NCBI GenBank assembly: GCA_027351145.1
Contig: DAIEIZ010000039.1
Span: 1 to 14,593 of the forward strand
Direction: 5' to 3'
Source of the DNA: Candidatus Moraniibacteriota bacterium
GTDB taxonomy: Bacteria; Patescibacteriota; Minisyncoccia; Moranbacterales; UBA2206
Length of the DNA stretch: 14,593 bases
The notes under the pieces are model-generated. The model ran no database searches. It saw only the letters and a program-made list of their open reading frames with translations, and was not told where the DNA came from. This document shows, piece by piece, positions 6,673 through 14,194 of the stretch (the first letter of the stretch is position 1; every line of letters begins with the position of its first letter). A program made the position numbers and the translations under genes.

Positions 6673-7764
6673 ATGGAAAATAAGCTGATTGCCACTGAAA
6701 TGCTTGGTAGGTATAAAAAACGACTGGACCCTTATTTGAAAGAGTATTTTTCAAAGAAGATTATTCAAGCCAAAAAAGTTGATCCATTGGCAGTAAAAAC
6801 GATTAAAATAATTGAACGGTTTGTGCTTTCCGGTGGAAAAAGGGTGCGTCCAGCTCTTGTTTACTATGGATATCTGGCGGCCGGAGGGAAGGAATCGGAG
6901 AAAGTGATCAAGGCGTCTATGGCGATAGAGATGGCGCATGCATTCCTTTTGATTCATGATGATGTCGTTGACCGTGATGACGTTCGCCATGGAATTGAAA
7001 CAGTGCATGAGACCTATCGGATTTTAGGTGGCAAAATGAATCTGTCTAAAAGTGAAGCAATGCATTTTGGCAATTCCATGGCGATTATTACGGGAGATTA
7101 CGCGCATGCCATGGCCAATGAGATTTTGTATGACATTGATTTTGAGCCCGGAATAATCCTGGATGCTTTGCGGGAAGTTCAGTCAATTGTTTCGAGAACT
7201 ATCCCTGGTGAAATGATTGATATTATCATGGGCGCAAAGGGGTCAGCAACAGAGAAGGAATTAGCTCGAATGCACGAGGGAAAAACCGCGCGGTACACCT
7301 TTGAGGGACCATTGCACTTTGGTTGCGTCTTGGCCGGGCAAAGAAAAAATACTAAACTGCTAGAAGCATTTTCTGCTTATTCTCTGCCAGTAGGCAAAGC
7401 GTTTCAAATTCGAGATGATATTTTAGGAGTTTTTGGTAGCGAAAAGAAATTGGGCAAATCCGTCGGAGCTGATATAATAGAGGGTAAGCAAACATTTTTG
7501 GTTCTAAGGGCGCTGAAAAATGGTGATAAGAAACAGAGAGCGGAGATAAATCGATTGCTTGGCAAAAAAGATTTGACAGAAAAAGAAGCGGAAATTTTTC
7601 GTGGAATAATCAAGGAGACCGGGTCGCTGGATTATTCACAAAAACTAGCAGAGAAATTAGTCGCAGAATCGTTGGTCGCAGTCAAAAAAGTTGAGTTTAA
7701 AAATAATGAAGCAAAGGAGTTCCTAGAAGGTATTGCAGAATATATTATCAAAAGAGAGGTGTAA
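6673..7764 (+). CDS. Polyprenyl diphosphate synthase (trans-isoprenyl, FPP/GGPP type)
   Basis: A 363-residue member of the IspA/GGPP synthase family, which adds isopentenyl diphosphate units head-to-tail to an allylic primer in the all-trans form. GGKRVRP near the N-terminus binds isopentenyl diphosphate. The first Asp-rich motif is D96-D97-V-V-D100, followed by RDD. The second is D248-D249-I-L-G inside QIRDDILGVFG. Its third Asp is Gly, a variant also known in actinobacterial members, so activity is expected. Product length cannot be read with confidence. The adjacent cis-prenyltransferase, 15 bases downstream, would use its product as primer, so the two likely form an operon for the undecaprenyl-type carrier. 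ATG 6673 was chosen over TTG 6670, the codon directly before it. Confidence 0.9.
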   Translation: MENKLIATEMLGRYKKRLDPYLKEYFSKKIIQAKKVDPLAVKTIKIIERFVLSGGKRVRPALVYYGYLAAGGKESEKVIKASMAIEMAHAFLLIHDDVVDRDDVRHGIETVHETYRILGGKMNLSKSEAMHFGNSMAIITGDYAHAMANEILYDIDFEPGIILDALREVQSIVSRTIPGEMIDIIMGAKGSATEKELARMHEGKTARYTFEGPLHFGCVLAGQRKNTKLLEAFSAYSLPVGKAFQIRDDILGVFGSEKKLGKSVGADIIEGKQTFLVLRALKNGDKKQRAEINRLLGKKDLTEKEAEIFRGIIKETGSLDYSQKLAEKLVAESLVAVKKVEFKNNEAKEFLEGIAEYIIKREV

Positions 7765-7779
7765 CTATTTATTTAGATT

Positions 7780-8493
7780 ATGGAAAATACGTTGGAAAAT
7801 ATGCCGCAGCACGTCGCAATTATTCCAGATGCCAATCGGCGCTGGGCAAGGGAGCGAGGACTTCCGCCCTGGAAGGGGCATGAAGCAGGGGCGGAAAATT
7901 TTGAAAAAATAATCAGTTACTATTTGAAAAAAGGAATCAGATGCTTATCTATCTGGGGATCGTCAATTGATAATTTAACTAAACGACCAATAGAAGAAAA
8001 AAGAGCCCTTCTTAATATTTATAAAAGATATTTTACCAAAATGTTGGAAGGGCGGGAAATTGTCGAAAATGAGGTACATGTGAATTTTATCGGTCGCTGG
8101 GAGGAGCAATTTCCTGATTCTCTAAAGCAGATAATCTATGCAGTAATGGAGAAAACAAGGCATTATCAAAAACGTATTTTGAATTTTATGCTAGCTTATG
8201 GCGGAACGGATGATATGCTTTACGCGATTGAAAAAATTAATGCTAAATATGGGAAAAGGGTAAAAATTACAGCGGAAATACTCAAGGAAAATTTAATGAC
8301 GGCAAATGTTCCGGCAGTGGACTACATGATTAGAACCGGAGGCGAACCGCACAATAGTGCTGGGTTTATGATGTGGGACGTGGCGGACGCGCAATTGTAT
8401 TTTTCTCAAGATAAATTTCCTGATTTTGATGAGAAGAAATACGAGGAAGCGCTGGAAGAATATGCGAGGAGGCAAAGGAGGTTCGGGGGGTAG
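7780..8493 (+). CDS. uppS: Cis-prenyltransferase (undecaprenyl diphosphate synthase family), divergent
   Basis: This 237-residue protein has the length and motif order of UPP synthase, which extends an allylic diphosphate with cis units to make the lipid carrier for peptidoglycan. The catalytic Asp is D17, in HVAIIPDANRRWA where the usual form is HVAIIMDGNGRWA. GHEAG follows, as expected. Other family signatures are altered: SIWGSSIDNLTKRP replaces the usual FS.ENW.RP, and IRTGGEPHNSAGFMMWD replaces IRTSGE.R.SNFL.WQ. Asp and Glu near the C-terminus (SQDKFPDFDE) fit the metal and IPP site. The prenyl synthase gene ends 15 bases before. The exact chain length made is uncertain. ATG 7801 is a possible later start; neither start has a clear ribosome binding site. 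Confidence 0.85.
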   Translation: MENTLENMPQHVAIIPDANRRWARERGLPPWKGHEAGAENFEKIISYYLKKGIRCLSIWGSSIDNLTKRPIEEKRALLNIYKRYFTKMLEGREIVENEVHVNFIGRWEEQFPDSLKQIIYAVMEKTRHYQKRILNFMLAYGGTDDMLYAIEKINAKYGKRVKITAEILKENLMTANVPAVDYMIRTGGEPHNSAGFMMWDVADAQLYFSQDKFPDFDEKKYEEALEEYARRQRRFGG

Positions 8494-8580
8494 TCCTTAT
8501 GAATTTATATGAATGTACGAATAGTAAAATTAAATTTAAGTTAATTTCAAAGCTCAAATTTTCAATGTTAAAATAAACTC

Positions 8581-8626
8581 AAAATCCAAGTGTCAAAAAG
8601 ATTTTAAACTTTGAGCCTTGGATTTT
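8581..8626. terminator. Stem-loop, possible bidirectional terminator
   Basis: AAAATCCAAG (8581-8590) pairs perfectly with CTTGGATTTT (8617-8626), and TCAAA (8593-8597) with TTTGA (8610-8614) continues the stem inside. A competing pairing exists, GCTCAAA (8552-8558) with TTTGAGC (8610-8616). The stem lies in the 235-base AT-rich gap between the prenyltransferase and thioredoxin genes, which holds no credible gene. Its A- and T-rich ends suggest termination in both directions, but the T-run is short. Confidence 0.45.
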
Positions 8627-8728
8627 ATTGGAAATTTGATATTAGGATTTTGAAATTTATGGAGATAATTTTTTAATTCATATTTATTTTTTGCAGCGGT
8701 AGCTGTAATTAATAAGTTATATATTTTT

Positions 8729-9043
8729 ATGGAAAAGGTTTTTACTGATCAAAATTTTGATCAGGAAGTATTAAAAAGCGAAAAGGTTGTGCTGGTGGAT
8801 TTTTGGGCTCCTTGGTGCGGACCATGCTTGGCAATGGGACCAATCATTGAAGAATTGGCCAAAGAATTTGATGGTAAGGCAGTGGTGGGAAAAATTAATG
8901 TGGATGAAAATTCCAAAACAGCGCAAGATTTTGCGATTATGTCGATTCCAGCTCTGAAAATTTTTAAAGGTGGAAAAGTGGTGCAAGAATTTGTGGGTAT
9001 GCAGGCGAAGGAGACTTTGAAAGATGCGCTAGAAAAAGCGTAG
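8729..9043 (+). CDS. trxA: Thioredoxin
   Basis: A 104-residue cytoplasmic thioredoxin of normal length that reduces protein disulfides. The active site is W29-C30-G-P-C33 in VDFWAPWCGPC, and the conserved cis-proline is P74 in MSIPALKIF. The Asp in LVDFWA, the buried acid of the family, is present. There is no signal peptide. The gene for thioredoxin reductase, its electron donor, lies about 740 bases downstream on the same strand, with a transposase gene between them. The start has no good Shine-Dalgarno site, but ATG 8729 gives the standard N-terminal length. Confidence 0.95.
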   Translation: MEKVFTDQNFDQEVLKSEKVVLVDFWAPWCGPCLAMGPIIEELAKEFDGKAVVGKINVDENSKTAQDFAIMSIPALKIFKGGKVVQEFVGMQAKETLKDALEKA

Positions 9044-9060
9044 TAAATTTTCAATCATTA

Positions 9061-9106
9061 TGCAAGTTCAGGCGTCTCGCGCAGGTTCAGGCGTCTCGCC
9101 TGAACC
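9061..9106 (+). repeat. REP-like repeats and hairpin, left side of the RAYT gene
   Basis: Two direct copies are seen: GCAAGTTCAGGCGTCTCGC (9062-9080) and GCAGGTTCAGGCGTCTCGC (9081-9099). The second also forms a perfect hairpin, GGTTCAGGC (9084-9092) with GCCTGAACC (9098-9106) around GTCTC. The same core appears inverted to the right of the transposase gene. Confidence 0.85.
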
Positions 9107-9158
9107 ATCCAGTCCTGGAAAAACTAACTTTTGCAAACAATGAAATAAAAAAACAGAA

Positions 9159-9701
9159 ATGCCTTCGATAAGAGTATCAAAAAAAGAAAATTGCGGAGTA
9201 TATTTTCTTACAATTACAGTTAAAAACTGGTATTATGTTTTAGACAGATATTATCGTTGGAATATTCTAGCTAACTCCCTGGGTTATTTGAAAGAAAACA
9301 AAAATCTCAAGCTCTATGCTTTTGTGTTTATGATTAATCATATCCATCTGATTGTATCCTCGGAGGACATCGCTGGATTTCTAAGAGATTTTAAGGGTTT
9401 TACAGCAAAGGAAATTTATAAAAATATTCAAAAAACCGAGCCGAATCTCTTAAAAATTTTTACCAACGAAAAAGGAGAGTTTGAATTTTGGGAAAAAACC
9501 AATATGCCAAAAATCATAGAAACTGAGGAGTTTTATCTTCAAAAAGCAAGCTACATTAATGACAACCCGATTAAGAAGGAGTATGTTATTGAAAATAATC
9601 ACTGGTATTGGTCTTCGGCTAATAAAAATTGTGAATTAAAAGCAGATGATATTAATGATTTTATCTTCCCAGGAATGAAGGGTTCAGGCGAGGACGCCTG
9701 A
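9159..9701 (+). CDS. REP-associated tyrosine transposase (RAYT, Y1 HUH family)
   Basis: This 180-residue protein matches the Y1 transposase superfamily (IS200-like, TnpA-REP). The metal-binding HUH motif is H61-I-H63 in MINHIHLIVS. The likely nucleophile is Tyr132 in ASYINDNPIKKEYV, corresponding to the family's YI..NPV block, and WYWSSA follows as usual. The His often seen before the YI..NP helix (as in YYDHVI) appears as NMPKII here. Such proteins nick and process single-stranded REP hairpins and are usually single-copy and immobile. The last codons (GSGEDA and the TGA stop) lie inside a REP hairpin. It is the only intact gene here ending in TGA, which fits foreign origin only weakly. No Shine-Dalgarno site is visible. 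Confidence 0.9.
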   Translation: MPSIRVSKKENCGVYFLTITVKNWYYVLDRYYRWNILANSLGYLKENKNLKLYAFVFMINHIHLIVSSEDIAGFLRDFKGFTAKEIYKNIQKTEPNLLKIFTNEKGEFEFWEKTNMPKIIETEEFYLQKASYINDNPIKKEYVIENNHWYWSSANKNCELKADDINDFIFPGMKGSGEDA

Positions 9702-9754
9702 ACCTGCATAGAAGGGCGCCTGAATTTGCATTATAAAAAGACGCCTGAATCTGC
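9681..9754 (+). repeat. REP hairpin and repeats, right side of the RAYT gene
   Basis: GGTTCAGGCG (9681-9690) and CGCCTGAACC (9695-9704) form a perfect ten-pair stem with loop AGGA. The transposase stop codon (9699-9701) lies in the 3' arm. The core CGCCTGAAYYTGC then occurs three times: 9695-9707, 9717-9729 and 9742-9754. Confidence 0.85.
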
Positions 9755-9785
9755 GTAGCTTAATTAAAAAATTCAAAAAAACTTT

Positions 9786-10709
9786 ATGCAAGAAACATAC
9801 GACTTAATCATCATCGGCGCGGGGCCAGCAGGGCTGGCGGCTTCAATTTATGCTTCGCGGTATAAGTTGAATCATCTCCTACTCGGCGCGACGATTGGCG
9901 GACAAATCAATGAAATTCGAAATTTGGAAAATTGGCCAGGGGATATTTCCGTGTCTGGTTTTGATTTGCTTTCGCGTTTTGTCGAACATGCAAAAAGTTT
10001 GGGCGTGGCTCCGCAGAATGAATCGGTTGTGTCGGTGAAAAAAAACGAAGACAACATTTTCCAAGTAGAGACGGGAAAAAACACGCACAAGTCGCGAGCT
10101 GTTATCATGGCAATGGGCAGTGAATATCGCAAGATGAATGTGCCGGGCGAAAAGGAGTTAACAGGAAAGGGCGTTTCTTATTGCGCAACGTGTGACGCGA
10201 TGTTTTTTAGAGAGAAGGTGATTTGCGTGGTGGGAGGAGGAAATGCGGCAGTAACCTCGGCACTTGGACTCACTGATTTTGCGTCTAAAGTTTATCTGAT
10301 TTATCGTGGAGATCGTTTGCCGGCGGAACCAGTGTGGCTGGATAAAGTAGTTGTTAATCCAAAAATCGAAGTGATTAAAAATACTAATATCATTGAAATT
10401 AAAGGTGATCAAAAAGTGGAGAAGGTTATTCTTGATAAAGCCTATAATGGCGAAAATCACGTGGATGTTGATGGGGTGTTTGTGGAAATTGGATCTGAAC
10501 CGGGCGTGGAACTTGCCAGGACAATAGGAGCGGAAATCGATGAACAGGGTTATATCAAAGTCAATGCTGAGATGAGCACGAATGTGCCTGGCGTGTTTGC
10601 GGCTGGTGATATTACCAACGGATCAAATAAGTTTCGCCAAATTATTACCGCTACAGCAGAAGGTGCGATCGCGGCGAACGGGGCGTATAAAATGTTGAAA
10701 TTGAAATAA
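9786..10709 (+). CDS. trxB: Thioredoxin reductase-like flavoprotein
   Basis: A 307-residue low-molecular-weight thioredoxin reductase, which passes electrons through FAD and a disulfide to thioredoxin. The FAD site is GAGPAG near the N-terminus, and GVFAAGD lies near the C-terminus. The redox pair is C133-A-T-C136 in SYCATCD. The second nucleotide fold has GGGNAA. Where NADPH-dependent enzymes have HRR.x.xR for the 2'-phosphate, this protein has YRGDRLPAE (173-181). Specificity may thus be NADH or another donor, as in some archaeal homologues. The thioredoxin gene lies upstream beyond the RAYT unit. Malic enzyme begins eight bases after the stop, so the two are likely co-transcribed. Confidence 0.92.
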   Translation: MQETYDLIIIGAGPAGLAASIYASRYKLNHLLLGATIGGQINEIRNLENWPGDISVSGFDLLSRFVEHAKSLGVAPQNESVVSVKKNEDNIFQVETGKNTHKSRAVIMAMGSEYRKMNVPGEKELTGKGVSYCATCDAMFFREKVICVVGGGNAAVTSALGLTDFASKVYLIYRGDRLPAEPVWLDKVVVNPKIEVIKNTNIIEIKGDQKVEKVILDKAYNGENHVDVDGVFVEIGSEPGVELARTIGAEIDEQGYIKVNAEMSTNVPGVFAAGDITNGSNKFRQIITATAEGAIAANGAYKMLKLK

Positions 10710-10717
10710 ACAAACCT

Positions 10718-11857
10718 ATGAAAAGTCAAGAAAGTCCTTCGATTAAGCTTTCTAAGAAAATCGGCGGGAAAATTGAAATTTGCAGTAAAGTTAAGCTGAC
10801 AGAGAAAAATCTGGCGGTTTTGTATACTCCGGGGGTAGCGGAAGTTTCTAAAGCTGTTGCCGAAGATAAGAAGCTCTCTTTTTCTTATACAATGCGCAAA
10901 AATACCGTGGCGGTTATTTCTGATGGTTCGGCGGTATTGGGCTTAGGCAATATTGGTCCGGAAGCAGCATTGCCAGTGATGGAAGGAAAAGCTTTGCTTT
11001 TCAAAGAGTTGGGCGGGGTAGATGCAATTCCGATTGTGCTGGCGACTCAGGATACGCAGGAGATAATAAAAATAATTAAAGCTCTTGCGCCGACTTTTGG
11101 CGGAATTAATCTTGAGGATATTTCTGCGCCACGCTGTTTTGATGTGGAAGAAGCGTTAAAAAAAGAATTGGATATTCCGGTTTTTCACGATGATCAACAT
11201 GGAACAGCGATTGTTGTTCTTGCAGGCCTTATCAATGCTCTAAAAGTTGTCAAAAAAGATTTAGCGAAAATTAAAATTATCATTTCCGGTACGGGCGCGG
11301 CAGGCGTAGCGATTGCCAAGTTGCTCTTAAAAGCAGGAGCAAAACATATTATTATGTTGGATCGAATGGGGATAATTTATAAAGAAAGAGATGGAGGATT
11401 GAATAGTTCGAAGATGGAAATCGCAAAAATTACGAATCCAGAAAACGTCAAGGGCAATGTGCGCGATGCATTAACTGGCGCCGATGTATTTATTGGCGTT
11501 TCCGCGCCGAACATTCTTACGGAAGAAGATATTCATCACATGGCTAAAAATTCAATCGTGTTTGCTATGGCCAACCCCATTCCGGAAATTATGCCGGATC
11601 GTGCCAAGGCTGGTGGCGCGCGGATTGTGGCGACCGGTCGTTCTGATTATGCCAATCAGATTAATAATGTTTTAGCTTTTCCGGGAATCTTTCGCGGAGT
11701 TCTCGACAATCACGTGAAAAAAATAACCGAAGAGCATAAAATCAAGGTGGCCTACGCGATTGCCGGTTTGATAAAAAAACCAACAAGTGATAGAATAATA
11801 CCGGAAGCGTTGGACAAAGGTGTAGTTAAAAAAGTGGCTAGCGTGTTTAAAAAATAA
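10718..11857 (+). CDS. Malic enzyme (oxaloacetate-decarboxylating malate dehydrogenase)
   Basis: This 379-residue protein has the short bacterial form of malic enzyme, converting malate to pyruvate and CO2 with reduction of NAD(P). Motifs in order are YTPGVAEV (Tyr36), VISDGSAVLGLGNIGP, VMEGKA with the catalytic Lys91, NLEDISAPRCF, HDDQHGTA with metal-binding Asp158/Asp159, the dinucleotide fold GTGAAG (191-196), and ANPIPEI. No phosphotransacetylase domain is fused, unlike MaeB. NAD versus NADP use is not settled by the sequence. It follows thioredoxin reductase by eight bases. In an organism with reduced metabolism it could supply pyruvate and reducing power. Confidence 0.93.
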   Translation: MKSQESPSIKLSKKIGGKIEICSKVKLTEKNLAVLYTPGVAEVSKAVAEDKKLSFSYTMRKNTVAVISDGSAVLGLGNIGPEAALPVMEGKALLFKELGGVDAIPIVLATQDTQEIIKIIKALAPTFGGINLEDISAPRCFDVEEALKKELDIPVFHDDQHGTAIVVLAGLINALKVVKKDLAKIKIIISGTGAAGVAIAKLLLKAGAKHIIMLDRMGIIYKERDGGLNSSKMEIAKITNPENVKGNVRDALTGADVFIGVSAPNILTEEDIHHMAKNSIVFAMANPIPEIMPDRAKAGGARIVATGRSDYANQINNVLAFPGIFRGVLDNHVKKITEEHKIKVAYAIAGLIKKPTSDRIIPEALDKGVVKKVASVFKK

Positions 11858-11904
11858 AATACCTGTTGAATTGTCCGAGTGTGAAATTTAATCGGGTGAA
11901 AAAT

Positions 11905-12345
11905 ATGAAAATTTATCGTAAAAAAATAGAAATAAAAAGTAATACGAGCATAGAAATTATTGACATTACTGCCAAGGTGGAGGAAATTATCAGTCAGTCT
12001 GGGGTGAGGGAGGGAACGGTTTTGGTGTATTCTCCGCACACTTCGACAGGAATTTTTGTTAACCATAATGAGCCGATGCTTTTGCAAGATTTTATGCGAG
12101 TCCTCAGTCGCATCGCGCCGGTTGAAGATCGTTATTCTCATGATCTTTTCGAGTTGGCCAAGAAAAATAAGTCTGACGGACGAAGCAACGGTCATTCTCA
12201 TTGCAAAGTGATGCTTTTGGGAATTAGTGAAACAATTCCAATTGAAAAGGGACACATGATGATCACAGAAAAGCAGAATATTTTCATGGCTGAGATGGAT
12301 GGTGCGAGGACGCGAGAGATAATCATTCAGGTGACAGGGCTTTAG
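11905..12345 (+). CDS. yjbQ: YjbQ/UPF0047 family protein
   Basis: A 146-residue member of the UPF0047 family, annotated in other bacteria as a secondary thiamine-phosphate synthase; the true cellular role is poorly known. The family signatures are SPHTSTGIFVNHNEP (43-57), NGHSHCKVMLLG (95-106) and the C-terminal Q.IF..E.DGAR.R.I..Q.TG block. The conserved His residues of these motifs are all present. The family forms small cytoplasmic trimers. ATG 11905 was chosen because MKIYRKKIEI is the usual beginning of the family; an in-frame TTG at 11866 would add 13 unlikely residues. The gap to pcm is 30 bases. Confidence 0.88.
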   Translation: MKIYRKKIEIKSNTSIEIIDITAKVEEIISQSGVREGTVLVYSPHTSTGIFVNHNEPMLLQDFMRVLSRIAPVEDRYSHDLFELAKKNKSDGRSNGHSHCKVMLLGISETIPIEKGHMMITEKQNIFMAEMDGARTREIIIQVTGL

Positions 12346-12375
12346 GACGCTTAAGTTTGTTAGGGGGTTTTATAT

Positions 12376-12993
12376 ATGAGTAAATTGGTAAATGATCTTG
12401 TCAAAAAGGGATGCCTGAGAACCAGTCGAACTGTTGATGCTTTTTCGGAGATTGGCAGACTTGAATTTGTGCCAGAAGAGTTTGTTTTGCAAGCCGATAT
12501 TGATGTGGCTTTACCGATTGGTCATGGCCAAGCAATTTCGCAACCATCAATTGTTGCCCTGATGTTTGAACTTCTTGATCCTCAAGAGGGGCAAAAGATA
12601 TTGGATGTTGGTTCCGGTTCCGGTTGGACAACAGCACTTCTTTCCTATGTTGTGGGAGAAAAAGGAGAAGTTGTTGCGATTGAAAGAAACGCATCTTTGA
12701 AAAAAATGGGCGAGTATAATGTTGATAAATTTAAATATATCAAAGATGGACGAGCTCAGATTTTCTTGGGAGATGGCAGCGCTGGTCTTCCGGCTGAAGC
12801 GCCGTTTGATCGTATCTTGGTTTCGGCTGCGGCAGAGGAAGTGCCCGAAGCGCTAAAAGACCAATTGAAGATCGGCGGGAAGATGGTTATTCCAATTCGA
12901 AATAGTTTGATATATCTTGAAAAAAAAAGTGAAAATGAATTCATTAAGGAAGAATACCCCGGCTTTTCCTTTGTACCTCTAATTGCTAATTAA
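12376..12993 (+). CDS. pcm: Protein-L-isoaspartate O-methyltransferase
   Basis: A 205-residue enzyme of the PCMT family, close to the usual 208, that uses S-adenosylmethionine to methylate damaged isoaspartyl residues so that they can be repaired. The family-specific segment PIGHGQAISQPSIVALMFELL is clear. The SAM site follows as ILDVGSGSGWTTALL, then VVAIERN, the acid strand after it. FDRILVSAAAEEVPEAL and IGGKMVIPI are the later family motifs. AGGGGG lies nine bases before the start, a poor but possible ribosome binding site. The stop lies four bases before the mltG start, so translation of the two may be coupled. Confidence 0.92.
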   Translation: MSKLVNDLVKKGCLRTSRTVDAFSEIGRLEFVPEEFVLQADIDVALPIGHGQAISQPSIVALMFELLDPQEGQKILDVGSGSGWTTALLSYVVGEKGEVVAIERNASLKKMGEYNVDKFKYIKDGRAQIFLGDGSAGLPAEAPFDRILVSAAAEEVPEALKDQLKIGGKMVIPIRNSLIYLEKKSENEFIKEEYPGFSFVPLIAN

Positions 12994-12997
12994 ACGA

Positions 12998-14008
12998 ATG
13001 CGTAAAATGGTATTTTCTCTAGCTCTTCTTTTAATCCTCCTCCTTGGCGGCCTTTTTTATTTTAGAAATCAAGTTTATTATTCGCATGGAGCGGAAAAGC
13101 AGGTGGTGATATTTGAAGTTAAAAAAGGTGACGGAAACGGACTGATCGCGGCTAATCTGGAAAACAGGAAATTAATTTCCAGCAAGCTCTATTTTTATTA
13201 TTACATTTATACTAATCATTTTCTGAATAAGATTATGCCAGGATCATACATGCTTAGCGGTAATTTGACTATTCCCGAGATTGTGCACGCAATTACCAAT
13301 CCTGAGGCGCAAGCTGTGAAAATTACTTTTCCCGAAGGTCTGACTGCTCAGAATATGGCAACGCTTCTTGATAAAAATGGTTTTGATGGCGATGGTTTTT
13401 TGCAATTGGCCAACAATGTTCCGGAGAGTTTTCGCAAGCAGTATGCTTTTCTTGCCGACACAAAAGCGACCAGCCTCGAAGGTTATCTATTTCCCGACAC
13501 CTATTTTTTCAAAAAAGAGTTGACAGCGGAAAGTATTGCCAGAAAGATGCTGGATAATTTTGAAAATCGGATGGATGATTCAATTTTGACGGAAATAAAG
13601 AATCAAAACAAGTCGCTAAATGATGTGATGATTCTTGCGAGTATTGTTGAAAAGGAGGTGCCAACTGTTGCGGACATGAAAATCGTAGCGGGTATTTTTG
13701 AAAATAGATTGTCGATTAATATGCCTCTGCAAAGCGATGCAACGCTTTCATATATCTTGAACGATACAGTAGATAGCCATACTATTGATCAAACTAAAAT
13801 GATTTCCCCGTATAATACCTATAATAACAAGGGATTGCCACCGGGGCCGATTGCTAATCCCGGGATGCAAGCAATTTTGGCAGTAGTTTATCCTCAAAAA
13901 TCAGACTATAGTTACTTTTTGACGGCGGGAACCGGGGCGGACAAAAAAACCTATTACGCCAAGACCTATGAAGAGCATTTAACCAACAAGCAAAAAGCGG
14001 GGCTATAA
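12998..14008 (+). CDS. mltG: Endolytic peptidoglycan transglycosylase MltG (YceG-like)
   Basis: A 336-residue membrane-anchored lytic transglycosylase that cuts nascent glycan strands and sets their length. Residues 1-24 have a short basic start (MRK) and a hydrophobic helix, which anchors the protein with its domain outside. The catalytic Glu is E218 in ILASIVEKE, the same number as in E. coli. LEGYLFPDTYFF, LQSDATLSYIL, SPYNTY, GLPPGPIANPG and YFLTAG follow in the family order. ATG 12998 gives the best anchor; an in-frame TTG at 12983 overlaps pcm. The lipid carrier made by the prenyltransferases upstream in this window serves the same cell-wall pathway. Confidence 0.93.
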   Translation: MRKMVFSLALLLILLLGGLFYFRNQVYYSHGAEKQVVIFEVKKGDGNGLIAANLENRKLISSKLYFYYYIYTNHFLNKIMPGSYMLSGNLTIPEIVHAITNPEAQAVKITFPEGLTAQNMATLLDKNGFDGDGFLQLANNVPESFRKQYAFLADTKATSLEGYLFPDTYFFKKELTAESIARKMLDNFENRMDDSILTEIKNQNKSLNDVMILASIVEKEVPTVADMKIVAGIFENRLSINMPLQSDATLSYILNDTVDSHTIDQTKMISPYNTYNNKGLPPGPIANPGMQAILAVVYPQKSDYSYFLTAGTGADKKTYYAKTYEEHLTNKQKAGL

Positions 14009-14081
14009 GATGGATGGTTTCTCCCAAAAGGCAATTCACTAATTTTGCCAGTGAGACTTAAAAAAAGAGATTGCCCCACTC

Positions 14082-14110
14082 TTGACATTTTTTAAAAAAT
14101 AAGTTAAAAT
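14082..14110 (+). promoter_or_regulatory. Strong sigma-70-type promoter
   Basis: TTGACA (14082-14087), a perfect -35 box, and TAAAAT (14105-14110), five of six for the -10, are spaced by 17 bases. It is the best promoter in the window and lies about 85 bases before the last gene, after mltG has ended. The transcript would have an untranslated leader of about 75 bases. Confidence 0.78.
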
Positions 14111-14194
14111 TTTCAAAATCGAGTTCATTAAAAAAACCAAATAATCGATTGGCGATTTTTGGCAATAGCAAGGCTTTTCAAAAAGGAGATTTTT

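Larger units (their letters stand above)
9061..9757 (+). mobile_element. RAYT/REP unit inserted between trxA and trxB
   Basis: A REP-associated tyrosine transposase gene is bounded by copies of one 13-base core: GCARGTTCAGGCG twice on the left, and its reverse complement, CGCCTGAAYYTGC, three times on the right. Perfect hairpins of this core sit immediately on both sides. This matches the known arrangement of RAYT genes flanked by REP palindromes. Exact ends cannot be fixed, as no target-site duplication is evident. Confidence 0.75.

Noticed and set aside
11752..12255. Minus-strand open frame of 167 codons
   Set aside because: It is antisense to the end of malic enzyme and most of the YjbQ gene, both well supported, and has no family motif.
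14030..14056. Terminator after mltG
   Set aside because: GGCAA and TTGCC can form a five-pair stem, but the loop is long and no T-run follows on the + strand.
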